Shown: positions 35,577-44,810, counted from the stretch's first letter. The stretch is DNA of 64,000 bases from Sphingomonas qomolangmaensis (GCF_024496245.1 NZ_CP101740.1:1487501-1551500), one strand, 5' to 3'. Translations and numbers: made by a program. Notes: a model not told the origin generated them from the letters alone.

Positions 35577-36711
35577 CTATGCCGGGTGGTCGACTACGGC
35601 CTGTCGCCAGCGATCGAGACTGGCCCCCGGCAACAACGCCTCGACCGGAGCGAGTTCGAAATGGGCGCTTTCGCCCGCACGGCGGAAGTCATGCGCTTGG
35701 ATGCCGGTCCAGAATAATGCGAGCGCCCGGTCCGCAGTGAACAGTGCCACACGCTCGTTGGGAAACAGCGCGAACAGGTTGATCAATATCTCTAGTGATC
35801 TCAGATCCGCGAGCGCGTTATAGGCGTCGCCGGCGCTGTAATCGGATCGGAACTTGAGCAATTTCTTCGCCGGGCTGCCGGAATTCGGCACGGCCACCGC
35901 ACTCAGCGCGGCGAGCACGACGAGCGAGTTGCGCGGCACCTGGTACCGGTCCGCGGCCTCCAGCAGCTTTTGCCACCGAGTATCAAGCAAGGCCCGGCTG
36001 GTCGGCGAAACGAGAGCCGGCGCGATATCAATGAGAAACACCTGCTTGCGGGCAAGTCCGCGACGCGTGTCCTCGATCAGCCCCAGCGCGCCGGCAATGC
36101 TTTGGTCGCCGATCGCGAGCGTGGCTTTGGGTAGCGCCTTGCCGATCAGTGCGGCCGCTTCCTCGAGCTGGGCCGCGAGCAGCGCGGGGCAGGGTTGCCG
36201 CGGCCATTGCCTTCCATGGCGAAGAGCAGCGGATTGATGCGGACGTCGACGTCGGCAAGCATGTCGAGAAAATCGCGCTCTTCCGCGACCACCGTGCCGC
36301 CCTCGTAGCGAGCCCTGATCTGCGAGACGGCGTTGCGGTCGAGAAGCACGGTTACCCCGGGCCGACTCACGGCAAGCCCGGAGGGCAACCAGCCGCCACG
36401 CGCAGACTCACCGTCATCGAGGACAAGACGCTCTCCAGGGTGGCATGGCCCTTGGCGATCTTGTCGATATCGACGCCGGGAATGTCGGTTTCGAGCACCC
36501 TTGCGTTATGTCAGTCGAGCGGGACCGTAACCGGCACATGCAGGCGGGCCTCGGCCAGTTGCCGGTAGCCGAGCGGCGGCAGGAACTCGATCCCGACGAA
36601 GCTGATCGACCGCGCGGGCTGGCCATCCTGTCCCTCAAGCTCCGTGAGCTTGATAACCCAGTCGCCGACCCCGGCGATGCGGGTCAGCCGCTGCTCGGTT
36701 GTCTCGGGCAC
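35577..36711 (-). pseudogene. Decayed PIN-like protein gene with stop and frameshifts
   Basis: Fragments in several frames of the minus strand read as one protein of about 380 residues. The first part (MPETTEQRLTRIAGVGDW to VTVPLD) stops at a TGA at 36511-36513, but the same frame continues with ARVLETDIPGVDIDKIAKG. A frameshift near 36,390 is needed to reach LPSGLAVSRPGVTVLLDRNA, and another near 36,200 to reach PALLAAQLEEAAALIGKAL and on to the end. The segments VTVLLDRNAVSQI and RVALFTADRALALFW, with acidic residues on strands, are reminiscent of PIN-like nucleases. Sequencing error could mimic this, but three lesions in one gene favour real decay. Confidence 0.65.
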
Positions 36712-36811
36712 TCGGTCCTGCCAGATACGAGCCTAACCCTCGGCTCGGTTGGCGCGTAATGCGCGCCGGCAGGCGTTGGAACGACACTATGTTCGGGCGA
36801 AGGGAAGCAGT

Positions 36812-38077
36812 TCATTGACCGGCTGCTCCCGCATCACCTGCTCCGCCGTCATTCAGGCGCGCCAGATACCTGTCGACGAGAAAGGCACGTGGCTCGACCG
36901 TGGCGCTGCCGCCAACAAAGGCCTTAGCCCATGCCTCCAGCTCGGTGACGAATCGCGCTTCGTCGGTGGCGTAATGGGCGAACGCGCTGAATCCCATGTA
37001 GTCGAGGATGAGGAGCGGCTCGCCGCGCGCGTGCGCTGCCCGCATCAGGTCGGCAACGCTCTCCGCCTGCGACGGAAAAATCTCCTTCACGATAGCGACG
37101 CTGATCAGCGGCCGCCCGGCGCGATGCAAATCGATATCCTCGCGGAGGACGGTGAGCAGGATGGGGTCGGCGGTCCCGGCATAGTTCAGCGCGCCCTTAC
37201 CCTGCGCCACCGCCTCGGCGATCTGGCTCTGGGACTTGCGCAATTTGCGATCGATGGTCCGCGCGAGGCTCTCGGCCGTATTCGGGCTGTCCTTGGCTTG
37301 GATCAGCAGGATGGCGCTTCCGGTCGCGGCGACGACATCGACGAACTCCTTGTCCGATCCGCGCTTGAACGGATTGAGAATGATCTGCTGGGGCGCCATG
37401 AAGCGCCGTAGCGCCTCGGCAATATCCCTTTCCTGGAAATAGCCGGGTCGCCGCGAGTCGCGCTCCAGCATCGAGATCGCATAGCCGTCCGAACCGACAT
37501 AGTTGTGCACGCCTTCGCGCACGTCGAGGATCGCGAGATCCTCGGGCCAGAGCGGCTCGGCGAAGCGGACGCGAATCGCGCGGGCATCGTCCTCGGAGGT
37601 GCGATGTCCGAACCAATGTTGCAGCCAATAGAGAATGTCGGTCCCGCTGGCGTGGCTTTGCGGAGGCAGACGCAGTTCCTCCTGCGTCTGCAGATGGCTG
37701 CCGGGATCTTCGACCGTGCAGCGATACGCCATCCGGTCGCGGCCGAGATCGTCAACGAAATAGACATCGATTTCGGGCGCCAGCATCATTCCGACCAAGG
37801 CGAGCGAGGTATCGTCGTCACCGAACAGCGGTGTGCGGACGACAAGCGGCTCGTCGGCATCGTCGAAGAAAGCAGAGACGAAGCCGAAGGACAGGCCATC
37901 TTTCGCTCCAAACGGCACCACATAGACCGCGAAACCACGATGTTGGCGGATCGCGAGCAGGGCCTCCTTGGAGAGCTTCACCGCCAGCGACAATCTGCCA
38001 TTCGGGTAGATTGGTACGAGGCCGCCGGGCAATACGCGCAACGCGGCGGAAATCTGCGGGAAGTCGATCGCCAGCAT
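36812..38077 (-). CDS. Nuclease-like protein of unknown family (possible PD-(D/E)xK)
   Basis: A 421-residue cytoplasmic protein. The N-terminal 220 residues form a beta-rich region without a known motif (LVPIYPNGRLSLAVKLSKEA). At about 245-275 the text EFVDVVAATGSAILLIQAKD resembles the catalytic strand pair of a PD-(D/E)xK fold, with Asp and a Q-x-K in place of E-x-K, as in some Mrr-like and VRR-type nucleases. The C-terminal part is helical. AAGGCG lies eight bases before the ATG at 38077. It is between the REase-TOPRIM gene and the decayed PIN-like gene on the same strand, suggesting one operon of nucleic-acid enzymes. Function is a suggestion only. Confidence 0.6.
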   Translation of the reverse strand: MLAIDFPQISAALRVLPGGLVPIYPNGRLSLAVKLSKEALLAIRQHRGFAVYVVPFGAKDGLSFGFVSAFFDDADEPLVVRTPLFGDDDTSLALVGMMLAPEIDVYFVDDLGRDRMAYRCTVEDPGSHLQTQEELRLPPQSHASGTDILYWLQHWFGHRTSEDDARAIRVRFAEPLWPEDLAILDVREGVHNYVGSDGYAISMLERDSRRPGYFQERDIAEALRRFMAPQQIILNPFKRGSDKEFVDVVAATGSAILLIQAKDSPNTAESLARTIDRKLRKSQSQIAEAVAQGKGALNYAGTADPILLTVLREDIDLHRAGRPLISVAIVKEIFPSQAESVADLMRAAHARGEPLLILDYMGFSAFAHYATDEARFVTELEAWAKAFVGGSATVEPRAFLVDRYLARLNDGGAGDAGAAGQ

Positions 38078-38198
38078 CAGCTGACGCCTTGCCTGGCGCA
38101 AGCGACCTTGAGCTTCGGCGGTGCCCAGGCCGGCCGAAAGTTTACCGCCATCAACGCCGTGCCGCCATGCTTGGGTCCGGCACGATTGGCCCTGCCGA

Positions 38199-39299
38199 TC
38201 ATCCTTTCCCCCTGGCGACGGTGCCGCGCATCCAGTCCATGAATTTTCCGAAATCTCGGTTCTGCGACATAAGCCGTTCGATATCGGCGTTGCGGGCGAC
38301 GCGGCGGGCGGCTTTCATTTTGCTGCCCGTGGGCGGCACAAGATTGATATAATCGACATCGCAGGCGTTCTCGAGAACGTCCTCCAGGCTCGGTGTCAGG
38401 ACAAGTAAATGCCCTCCCATCGTGGAAAGCGTGTCGTGTACCTCCGCGAGGCGCTCCATTGGCATGTCGCTCTCGATGACTGCAGCGAGCCCTGGCACGC
38501 CGGCGGCATGGAGCTGTCGCAAAAGGCTCGCCACGTTGAGCTGTCCGCCAGCTGGCCAGACGCGGGTCGCCGCGGCGATACCGGCATCGACGCGGCCAAA
38601 CAGGATCTGCAATGCTTCTTGGTCTGCGGCGCCCTCGACGATGATATTGGCGAGACCCGTCCTGAACGATGCCGCGTTTCCGACTGGTACCGATGTTGCC
38701 TTGGCTGCTGCCGCCGCCGCGTCGGGCCCGGCGCTGAGCGGCAGAAACGGCTGGCCCTCCTCGGCCGCGTAGCGCAGCTTCTCTCGTAAGGCGGCGATGA
38801 ACGTCAGATGGCCTTGGGCAACGAGTTGGAAGTCGCTGCCATTGAACAGGATCAGGTTGATCTCCTTGCCGAACTTGAGCGCGTCGACGGCGTCCGGCGA
38901 GAAGCCGGACATCGAGACAAACACGCCGATGGTGCCGACGAGCTTGCCATCGACCTTGCCCTTGAAGGCATAGAAGTCGGACGCCGGAACCGGCTCGGCC
39001 TTCCATTTCGCCTCAAGCAGGAAGGTTCGTTCCGCGAACAGGAACGACCCGTCGATTTCCTCTCCGCTGGGGCGAATATGAGTTTTGGGTTCCAACCCTT
39101 CGGCCAACAGGATACGGGAGATGATCCGCTCGAGCGCAAAACCACGGCGCTGGTACCAGCCCTTTGGAACCGGATCGGGAGGTGTCAGCCAGTATTCAAA
39201 GCTGTCCTTGTCGTGCACGTCGCGTTCTGGCCCTTGTTCCCGTCCGAGCCTAAGCGCGTCGCCTCGCGAAAAACAGGGGAATCGCGCTGGCGCGCTCAA
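38199..39299 (-). CDS. Restriction endonuclease-like / TOPRIM fusion protein
   Basis: A 366-residue protein with two parts. Residues 48-140 have an Mrr-like PD-(D/E)xK domain: RRGFALERIISRILLAEGL, IRPSGEEIDGSFLF (Asp at 83) and RTFLLEAKW (E-x-K at 96-98), then VGTIGVFVSMSGFS. Residues 215-320 look like a TOPRIM domain: NIIVEGAADQEALQILF (Glu 222) and AAVIESDMP (Asp 278). Both catalytic cores look intact. This pairing suggests site recognition plus cleavage of DNA in a defence system. The start is unsure because the first 40 residues have no parallels; GTG at about codon 28 is an alternative. It is the first gene of the minus-strand group next to attR. Confidence 0.75.
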   Translation of the reverse strand: MSAPARFPCFSRGDALRLGREQGPERDVHDKDSFEYWLTPPDPVPKGWYQRRGFALERIISRILLAEGLEPKTHIRPSGEEIDGSFLFAERTFLLEAKWKAEPVPASDFYAFKGKVDGKLVGTIGVFVSMSGFSPDAVDALKFGKEINLILFNGSDFQLVAQGHLTFIAALREKLRYAAEEGQPFLPLSAGPDAAAAAAKATSVPVGNAASFRTGLANIIVEGAADQEALQILFGRVDAGIAAATRVWPAGGQLNVASLLRQLHAAGVPGLAAVIESDMPMERLAEVHDTLSTMGGHLLVLTPSLEDVLENACDVDYINLVPPTGSKMKAARRVARNADIERLMSQNRDFGKFMDWMRGTVARGKG

Positions 39300-39796
39300 G
39301 TATTATGCCGCCCGCGTCTATGTCTCACCTACGGAGTGGCCTTACTAAAAACGCAGGCTCCCCAACGGCCCAGTTCCAGAAATCCGTTAGCTTCACATCT
39401 GATGTCCGCTTCACGCGACTTTCAAACGAAAGCCGCAAGTCCGCTGACGGCCCAGTTCCAGTCGGAAAGCACATTGACGGATGACCGGTTTCGGGGCGTG
39501 ACCAACCCAGCTTGAGTGACGGCAAATGGGTCTTTGCTGACGCCAGAGGACGGCTCGATGGCCCCCAAAGGGTGGTCGTAGTCTGCGCCGAGTCAGGCTC
39601 GCGTCCCATGTTTTTACGCTTAGCATGTCGAAAGCGCACAACGGATACGACGGTGACCGATCAAGATTCAAAGAAGCACCGCCGAGTGCTGCAGGCGTTG
39701 CACGCTGTGCCAATGCACTGTAACAAGAGACTGCGCAGACGGTATCTGCGCGCCAGTAATATCAAGCACTTAGCCGGCGTTATATTTGGCTGGGGC
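39300..39796. other. Island right-end region with a 15-bp direct repeat
   Basis: No gene recognised. A 15-base direct repeat ACGGCCCAGTTCCAG occurs at 39365-39379 and 39447-39461 (82 bases apart). Such paired repeats near an island end may be accessory recombinase (arm-type) sites. The region ends in attR. Confidence 0.45.
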
Positions 39797-39813
39797 CCCT
39801 GCCGCCCCAGCCA
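39797..39813 (+). repeat. attR: 17-bp copy of the tRNA-Gln 3' end
   Basis: Identical to 22093-22109. Directly before it TGGCTGGGG (39787-39795) is the inverted complement of CCCCAGCCA at 39805-39813, so a hairpin surrounds the core. The right boundary of the island. Confidence 0.85.
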
Positions 39814-39878
39814 GCTTTTCACCGCATTTCTGCGCGCGAGCGCCCCGGGGCGTGGCCTCGCCGCCCCCCCCGCCGCGA

Positions 39879-42800
39879 TTAGTCCGTGATCGCCACCACG
39901 TTATCGTCCGAGTTGCGATCGACATATTTGTTGTACGGATCGACGCCGGCAAAGGTCGGGCGGCGCGCGGTGACGATGCGAATCTGCTGCTGCCCGCTGC
40001 GGACCGGGCGGCGTTCGATCGACACGACGTTGGGCGCTGCGAAATCGCCCACGCCGGGGCGTGCGGTGAACACGCCGATCTCGATCATGTCGTTCAGCGG
40101 CGCTTGTTTCTCGACGCCCTTGCCATCGGCATAGGCCTTGCCCGCTGCGACGGTCAGCGTCGTTTCGAACCGCCCGCCGGCGATCGGGCGAACCGTCGCT
40201 GCGGTGGTCTTGAGATCGTAGATGGTGATTCGTTCGAGCAGGTCGGCGACCAGCTGCCGCTCGGCATCGTTGCGCGCGAGCCCCCGAAAGCCTTCGACCA
40301 GATCGGTCGATCGCGCATAGGGCGCACCCTTGAAGCGATAGCGGTCGAGCAACGCCGCGAGCATTGCGTTGACGCGGTCTTCGCCCAGCCGGTCCTGCAG
40401 CAGGTACATCGCCAGCGAACCCTTGCGGTAATGGATATACCCCTGGTTCTCGACCCGATTGAGCGGCAGCTCCTCGATCGCCTCGCTGCCGCGTGAACGC
40501 AGGTAATTGTCGAGTTCGTATTTCAGGAAGCGGCGGATGCGGTCGTCGCCATACATGTCCTTCATCACCATCAGCGCGCCATATTGTGCCAGCGTCTCGA
40601 CCAGCATCGTGCCGCCCTGCATGTCGGCACTGATCAATTGGTGCGCCCAATATTGATGCGCCAGCTCGTGCGCGGTGACATAGGTCACATAGTCGATCGC
40701 CTTGGGATCGCGGGTATCGGCGATGAAGCCGATCTTTTCCGAATAGGGAATGGTGCCGGCAAACGCCTGCGCGAACGTGGCATAGCCCGGAAATTCGATG
40801 ACCCGCGCATAATCGAACTGATAGGGGCCGAACGCGCGTTCGAAATAGCCGAGCGACCGCTGCATCGCCGCCAGCATCCGCGGGACGTTATAGGCATGGC
40901 CGGGGTGGTGATAGACGCTGAGCGCCACATCGCCCGCGCGTGCGGTCGCCTCGGCATAGCGTGCCGACTGGACCGAGAAAAAGGCGAGGATCGGTGCGGT
41001 CGACACGAAGCGCGCGGTGCGGCGGCCACCGGCGGTGGTGTCCGACACGCGGCGGCCGGGCGCGATCGGCACCTGATCGGCGCTGGTCGACAGCGTGATG
41101 TCGCTCATGACCCAGCTGGCATTGGCGATATAGTTGCGCCGCGTTGCCGACATATCTTCGAGCTTGGCCATGCGCTGCTCGGCGGGCAGCCCGTATTTGC
41201 GCCGCTCGGCGCGGTCGGTGAGCAAGCCGAAACGCTGCATCCCGATCTGCGGCGCGAATTCGGTGTTGTTGAGGAAGCTGCCATTGGCAACGAGCCGGGT
41301 GTCATCGCCATTAGCGCGAAGCCCGCGCTGTTCGCGCATCGTGGTGAAGTCGAGCACGGTGCGCGCCCCTGGCGCGAGCGGGGTATCGAAGCGGTAGATG
41401 CGGTATTGGTTCTTCGCGTCGTCGGTCGCCAGCCGGGCGCCGGGCACGCCGATACCGGTAATCCGCATCGAAGGATCGGCGGCACGGACGTGCAGCGTCT
41501 CGAGCGGCGCACCGGTGTCGTTGATCAGCCAGAAGCGGCCGCGTGCCTCCATGCGGCGACGCTCGGGATAGAGATCGACCTTGATGCGCATCGCCGTCGC
41601 CGATGGCTGGCGCACGGTCTCGTAGCGCAGATAGCGTTTCTCATAGTCGGCGAGCTTGGCGTTGTTGTCGTCGCGGGTGCGATAGTCGTTGAGGACGTTC
41701 ATGTTCCAGTACAGGAACCCGCCGGTCGCGCCGAAGACCAGCAACGCGGCGGCGATGATCGCGCCGGGTGCGCCCCTGAGCCGGGCGGGCAGCCGCGCCA
41801 GCCGTGCCTTGAGCCGCGTCTCGGTACCGCGCCGCCACAGCAAATGCGCCAGCACCGCCAGAATGACGGCAAAAGCGCCCCAATAGAGCCGCAACCACCA
41901 CCCCGCCGGCCCGCCAACCTGATCGCCGTTCATGTCCGAAAGCTGCGGCGTGCCGGTGCTGCCGTACAGATATAGCGGGTGTTCGAAGCCGATGTTCGAC
42001 AAGGTGATCGTTGCGACGAGATAGACGACCATCAGCGCCCACCCGACATATTTGTTGGGGCTGAGCGCCTGGAGGAACACCGCCAGCACCGCGATCAACA
42101 GCATGTCGATCGATAGCGGGACCAGATACCAGCCGAGATATTGGCCAAGCTCGATGCTGGCGCCGCCGCGGATCACCTGGACCAGGATCGCCGCGACGAC
42201 CGATACCGCGAGCGTCGCGAACAACACGATCGCCACCGCGAGCGTTTTGGGCACCATATACGCCCAATTGGGCAAGGCGGTGGCATCGACGATCTCGTGC
42301 ATCCGGCGATCGCGATCGCGCCATACGACTTCGCCCGCATAATAGATCGCGATGACGATCGGGATGATCGCGAAGCTGCCGAACAGCACTTCGAGGATCG
42401 CGAAGGTCAGCGGCCGGCCGGGGGTGCCATAGGCCTGGTTGGCGCCGAGCAGGCCGCCCACCGCATTGGCGAGACCGATCGCCAGCAGCACGAAAAAGGC
42501 GGGGCTCTTGAGCACCTGCCCGATCTCGAACCGGCACCGCGCAAGAAGCTGGGTGCCGCGGGCGGCCTCGGGATTCGTCGCGGGCAGCTTGGCCACGATC
42601 GCCGGCGGCTGCGCTGCGAGCTTGGCCTCGCGCTTGGCCTGCCGCCGCATCCGACGCTTCGACATGCCGCGTTCGGCAAAGCTGAACCGAGCATAGGCCA
42701 GCAGCAGCGCGAGCCCCGCGACGCCGAACGCCAGGCAGCGATTAACGAGCAATGCGCCCTCGATCGGGGGTATCATCGTATTGGATTCGGCCGCGGTCCA

Positions 42801-43466
42801 ATATCGCGCGGTCACGCCGAACGCGCCGATGCCGAAGGGTTCGAAATAGGCGACGGTGTCGCGCCATTCGGGACGCGCCTGGATCACGCCGATCAGCACG
42901 AAATAGCCGACGAGGAAGACGATCACCCCCAGATAGCTGTACACCATCGACCGCGTCAGCGTCGCCACGGCAAAGAAGATCGCCGCGGTCAGCACCACAT
43001 TGGGCAGCGCCAACACGAAATAGGCGAAGGCGTAATACCGCAGCCGGTTCGGCCCCAGCGTCTCGGCATCGAGCCAGGGCATCAGCGAACCGAGCCAGAT
43101 CGCGAGTGGCACCGCGGCAAAGGCGATCGCGGCGGCGCCGAGCGCGCCCGCGAAGCGGCCGATCAGATAGTCGAACTTCACCACCCGCGTCGATCGCACC
43201 ATCGGCCCGAAGCCGCTTTCGTCGTCGCGCACGATCACGTTGGCGACGAACGCGGTGGTCACGAACATGAAGAAGATCGACAGGATCAGATGCGTCTGCG
43301 CGATCGCAAAGGGCGAATTGACATGGACGTTGCCGCCGCTGCCGATCTGGATCTGGTCGATCGTCGTCGCGCCGAAGGTCAGCAGGAAGAACAGGATAGC
43401 GACGACCCAGAAGACGGGGCTGCCGAGCTGGTAGCGAAGCTCGAAGGCGGCGATGCGGGCGAACAT
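39879..43466 (-). CDS. ABC-2-type permease fused to M1 family aminopeptidase
   Basis: A 1195-residue membrane protein. Residues up to about 600 hold two ABC-2-like permease halves (about a dozen hydrophobic helices; AFELRYQLGSPVFWVVAILF at the N-terminus). After a linker, a periplasmic M1 metallopeptidase domain follows: HELAHQYWAHQ around residues 927-937 (HExxH) with the third zinc ligand in MLVETLAQYGALM. The downstream partner of this kind of fusion is the ABC ATPase encoded just upstream on the same strand (17 bases away). Probably an exporter-coupled peptidase; the exported substrate is unknown. GGGAG lies seven bases before the ATG. Full length for this family as far as I know. Confidence 0.9.
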   Translation of the reverse strand: MFARIAAFELRYQLGSPVFWVVAILFFLLTFGATTIDQIQIGSGGNVHVNSPFAIAQTHLILSIFFMFVTTAFVANVIVRDDESGFGPMVRSTRVVKFDYLIGRFAGALGAAAIAFAAVPLAIWLGSLMPWLDAETLGPNRLRYYAFAYFVLALPNVVLTAAIFFAVATLTRSMVYSYLGVIVFLVGYFVLIGVIQARPEWRDTVAYFEPFGIGAFGVTARYWTAAESNTMIPPIEGALLVNRCLAFGVAGLALLLAYARFSFAERGMSKRRMRRQAKREAKLAAQPPAIVAKLPATNPEAARGTQLLARCRFEIGQVLKSPAFFVLLAIGLANAVGGLLGANQAYGTPGRPLTFAILEVLFGSFAIIPIVIAIYYAGEVVWRDRDRRMHEIVDATALPNWAYMVPKTLAVAIVLFATLAVSVVAAILVQVIRGGASIELGQYLGWYLVPLSIDMLLIAVLAVFLQALSPNKYVGWALMVVYLVATITLSNIGFEHPLYLYGSTGTPQLSDMNGDQVGGPAGWWLRLYWGAFAVILAVLAHLLWRRGTETRLKARLARLPARLRGAPGAIIAAALLVFGATGGFLYWNMNVLNDYRTRDDNNAKLADYEKRYLRYETVRQPSATAMRIKVDLYPERRRMEARGRFWLINDTGAPLETLHVRAADPSMRITGIGVPGARLATDDAKNQYRIYRFDTPLAPGARTVLDFTTMREQRGLRANGDDTRLVANGSFLNNTEFAPQIGMQRFGLLTDRAERRKYGLPAEQRMAKLEDMSATRRNYIANASWVMSDITLSTSADQVPIAPGRRVSDTTAGGRRTARFVSTAPILAFFSVQSARYAEATARAGDVALSVYHHPGHAYNVPRMLAAMQRSLGYFERAFGPYQFDYARVIEFPGYATFAQAFAGTIPYSEKIGFIADTRDPKAIDYVTYVTAHELAHQYWAHQLISADMQGGTMLVETLAQYGALMVMKDMYGDDRIRRFLKYELDNYLRSRGSEAIEELPLNRVENQGYIHYRKGSLAMYLLQDRLGEDRVNAMLAALLDRYRFKGAPYARSTDLVEGFRGLARNDAERQLVADLLERITIYDLKTTAATVRPIAGGRFETTLTVAAGKAYADGKGVEKQAPLNDMIEIGVFTARPGVGDFAAPNVVSIERRPVRSGQQQIRIVTARRPTFAGVDPYNKYVDRNSDDNVVAITD

Positions 43467-43482
43467 GCGCTGCGCTCCCCGC

Positions 43483-44379
43483 TCAGGCGGCTTGCGCGGG
43501 CAAGGGCGTGCGGCGGCTGTGCGCGAGCGTCGAGAAATAGACGTCCTCGAGCCCGCCGTCGACGCTGGTGAAGCCGTCGCCGGGATCTGCTGGCGCCAGG
43601 ATATGGATCACCGTCCGGCCGGCGAACAGCCGGGTCGAGATCACCTCATAGCGCTCGCGATAGGCGTCGAGCTGGTCGCGCGCGATCGTCTTTGCCCAGA
43701 TGTTGCCGCGGGTTTGCGCGATCAGATCGTGCGGCGCGCCTTCACGCTGGATCCGCCCGCCCGCCAGGATCGCCATGCGCGGGCACAGATCGGCGACGTC
43801 CTCGACGATGTGCGTCGACAGGATGATGACGACATTCTCGCCGATCTCGGCAAGCAGGTTGAGGAAGCGGTTGCGCTCCTCGGGGTCGAGCCCGGCGGTC
43901 GGCTCGTCGACGATGATCAGCTCGGGATTGCCGATCAGCGCCTGCGCGATCCCGAAGCGCTGGCGCATCCCGCCCGAAAAGCCCGCGATCGCCTTCTTGC
44001 GCACCGACCATAAATTGGTCTGGTTGAGCAATGTCTCGACCGTCGCCTTGCGATCGGCGGCCGAGGCGACGCCCTTGAGCACCGCCATGTGATCCAGCAT
44101 GTCATAGGCCGATACGCGCGGATACACCCCGAAATCCTGCGGCAGATAGCCGAGCGTGCGGCGCAGTCGTTCGGGCTGGGCGATCACGTCGATGTCGCCG
44201 AAGCTGATCGTACCCTCGGTCGGCGTCTGGAGCGTGGCGATGGTGCGCATCAGCGTCGATTTGCCCGCGCCATTGGGGCCTAGCAGCCCGTACATCCCCT
44301 TGGGGATCGACAGGCTGACGCCGTCGAGCGCGCGCGTGCCATTGGCATAGACATGGCTGATGTTGTTGAGTTCGAGCAT
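43483..44379 (-). CDS. ABC transporter ATP-binding protein
   Basis: A 298-residue ABC ATPase: Walker A GPNGAGKS (about residues 35-42), Q-loop YLPQDFGVYPRVS, signature FSGGMRQR, Walker B LIIVDEPTAG, and H-loop ILSTHIVED. It is the energising subunit for the permease-M1 peptidase fusion that follows it on the same strand 17 bases downstream, with which it surely forms an operon. The CcmA/BcrA-type layout and a C-terminal extension of 75 residues are usual for ABC-2 exporters. Confidence 0.95.
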   Translation of the reverse strand: MLELNNISHVYANGTRALDGVSLSIPKGMYGLLGPNGAGKSTLMRTIATLQTPTEGTISFGDIDVIAQPERLRRTLGYLPQDFGVYPRVSAYDMLDHMAVLKGVASAADRKATVETLLNQTNLWSVRKKAIAGFSGGMRQRFGIAQALIGNPELIIVDEPTAGLDPEERNRFLNLLAEIGENVVIILSTHIVEDVADLCPRMAILAGGRIQREGAPHDLIAQTRGNIWAKTIARDQLDAYRERYEVISTRLFAGRTVIHILAPADPGDGFTSVDGGLEDVYFSTLAHSRRTPLPAQAA

Positions 44380-44471
44380 CTTACCCCCCGGTCAGAGGCG
44401 AAGCCTAACACGGTGTATTGCAGGGGCAAAGCACTATAAACGAATAGCCGACGATAGCCTCGGTGGGCAGG

Positions 44472-44810
44472 TCAGCGCTGCTTCTTGGTGATGGTAGCGG
44501 TGAAATCAGGGTCCTTTTTCGCGACCCAATCGACGAACTTGCGGACATTGGGGTTCGCCAGCAGCCCTTCGACGTCCATCCCGTGCCGCTGCAGCTCGGA
44601 ATTGGTGAAGTTGGCGGTCAGCGTCTGCTGGCAGATGCCGTGCATCGGCACGACGTCGCGCCCGCCCCGGCTCTTGGGGACCGGATGATGCCAGACGATC
44701 GTCTTGCCGGTCGGCCGGCCGCACAGCCAGCATACTACCGACGCCGCTGGTGCCTCGTCCTCGCGGTCGGCATCGCCATAGGGATCATGCTTCGAATGTT
44801 TGCGCGCCAT
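44472..44810 (-). CDS. HNH endonuclease domain protein
   Basis: A 112-residue small HNH protein. A CxxC pair (VVCWLCGR) is followed by the HNH-like core IVWHHPVPKSRGGRDVVPMHG and ICQQTLTANF, typical of the small HNH proteins that occur in alphaproteobacterial genomes. A basic N-terminus (MARKHSKHDP) probably binds nucleic acid. It stands alone between the ABC operon and an AI-2E family gene. Whether it cuts DNA is unknown. Confidence 0.8.
   Translation of the reverse strand: MARKHSKHDPYGDADREDEAPAASVVCWLCGRPTGKTIVWHHPVPKSRGGRDVVPMHGICQQTLTANFTNSELQRHGMDVEGLLANPNVRKFVDWVAKKDPDFTATITKKQR

Larger units (their letters stand above)
22093..39813. mobile_element. 17.7-kb genomic island integrated at tRNA-Gln
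   Basis: Bounded by a 17-bp perfect direct repeat (22093-22109 in the tRNA 3' end and 39797-39813). A tyrosine recombinase gene follows the tRNA directly, as in classic tRNA-targeted integrative elements. Gene content is accessory: lipoproteins of unknown role, nuclease-like and SMC-like proteins, several decayed genes and AT-richer gaps (24.4-25.5 kb, 28.0-28.5 kb) unlike the flanks. No conjugation, replication or phage structural genes are seen, so it is either a satellite-like or a degenerate element, probably mobilised only by its recombinase if at all. Confidence 0.85.

Noticed and set aside
35251..35823. 190-codon plus-strand frame between the two island cassettes
   Set aside because: No motifs, no ribosome binding site, and it runs into the antisense of the decayed gene.
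39786..39814. A second tRNA gene at the right end of the island
   Set aside because: Only the 17-bp tRNA 3' end and a hairpin are present; there is no anticodon or D-arm, so it is an attachment site.
42141..43571. 476-codon plus-strand frame opposite the permease-peptidase gene
   Set aside because: Shadow of a long GC-rich gene; text is R/H/D-rich with no domain.
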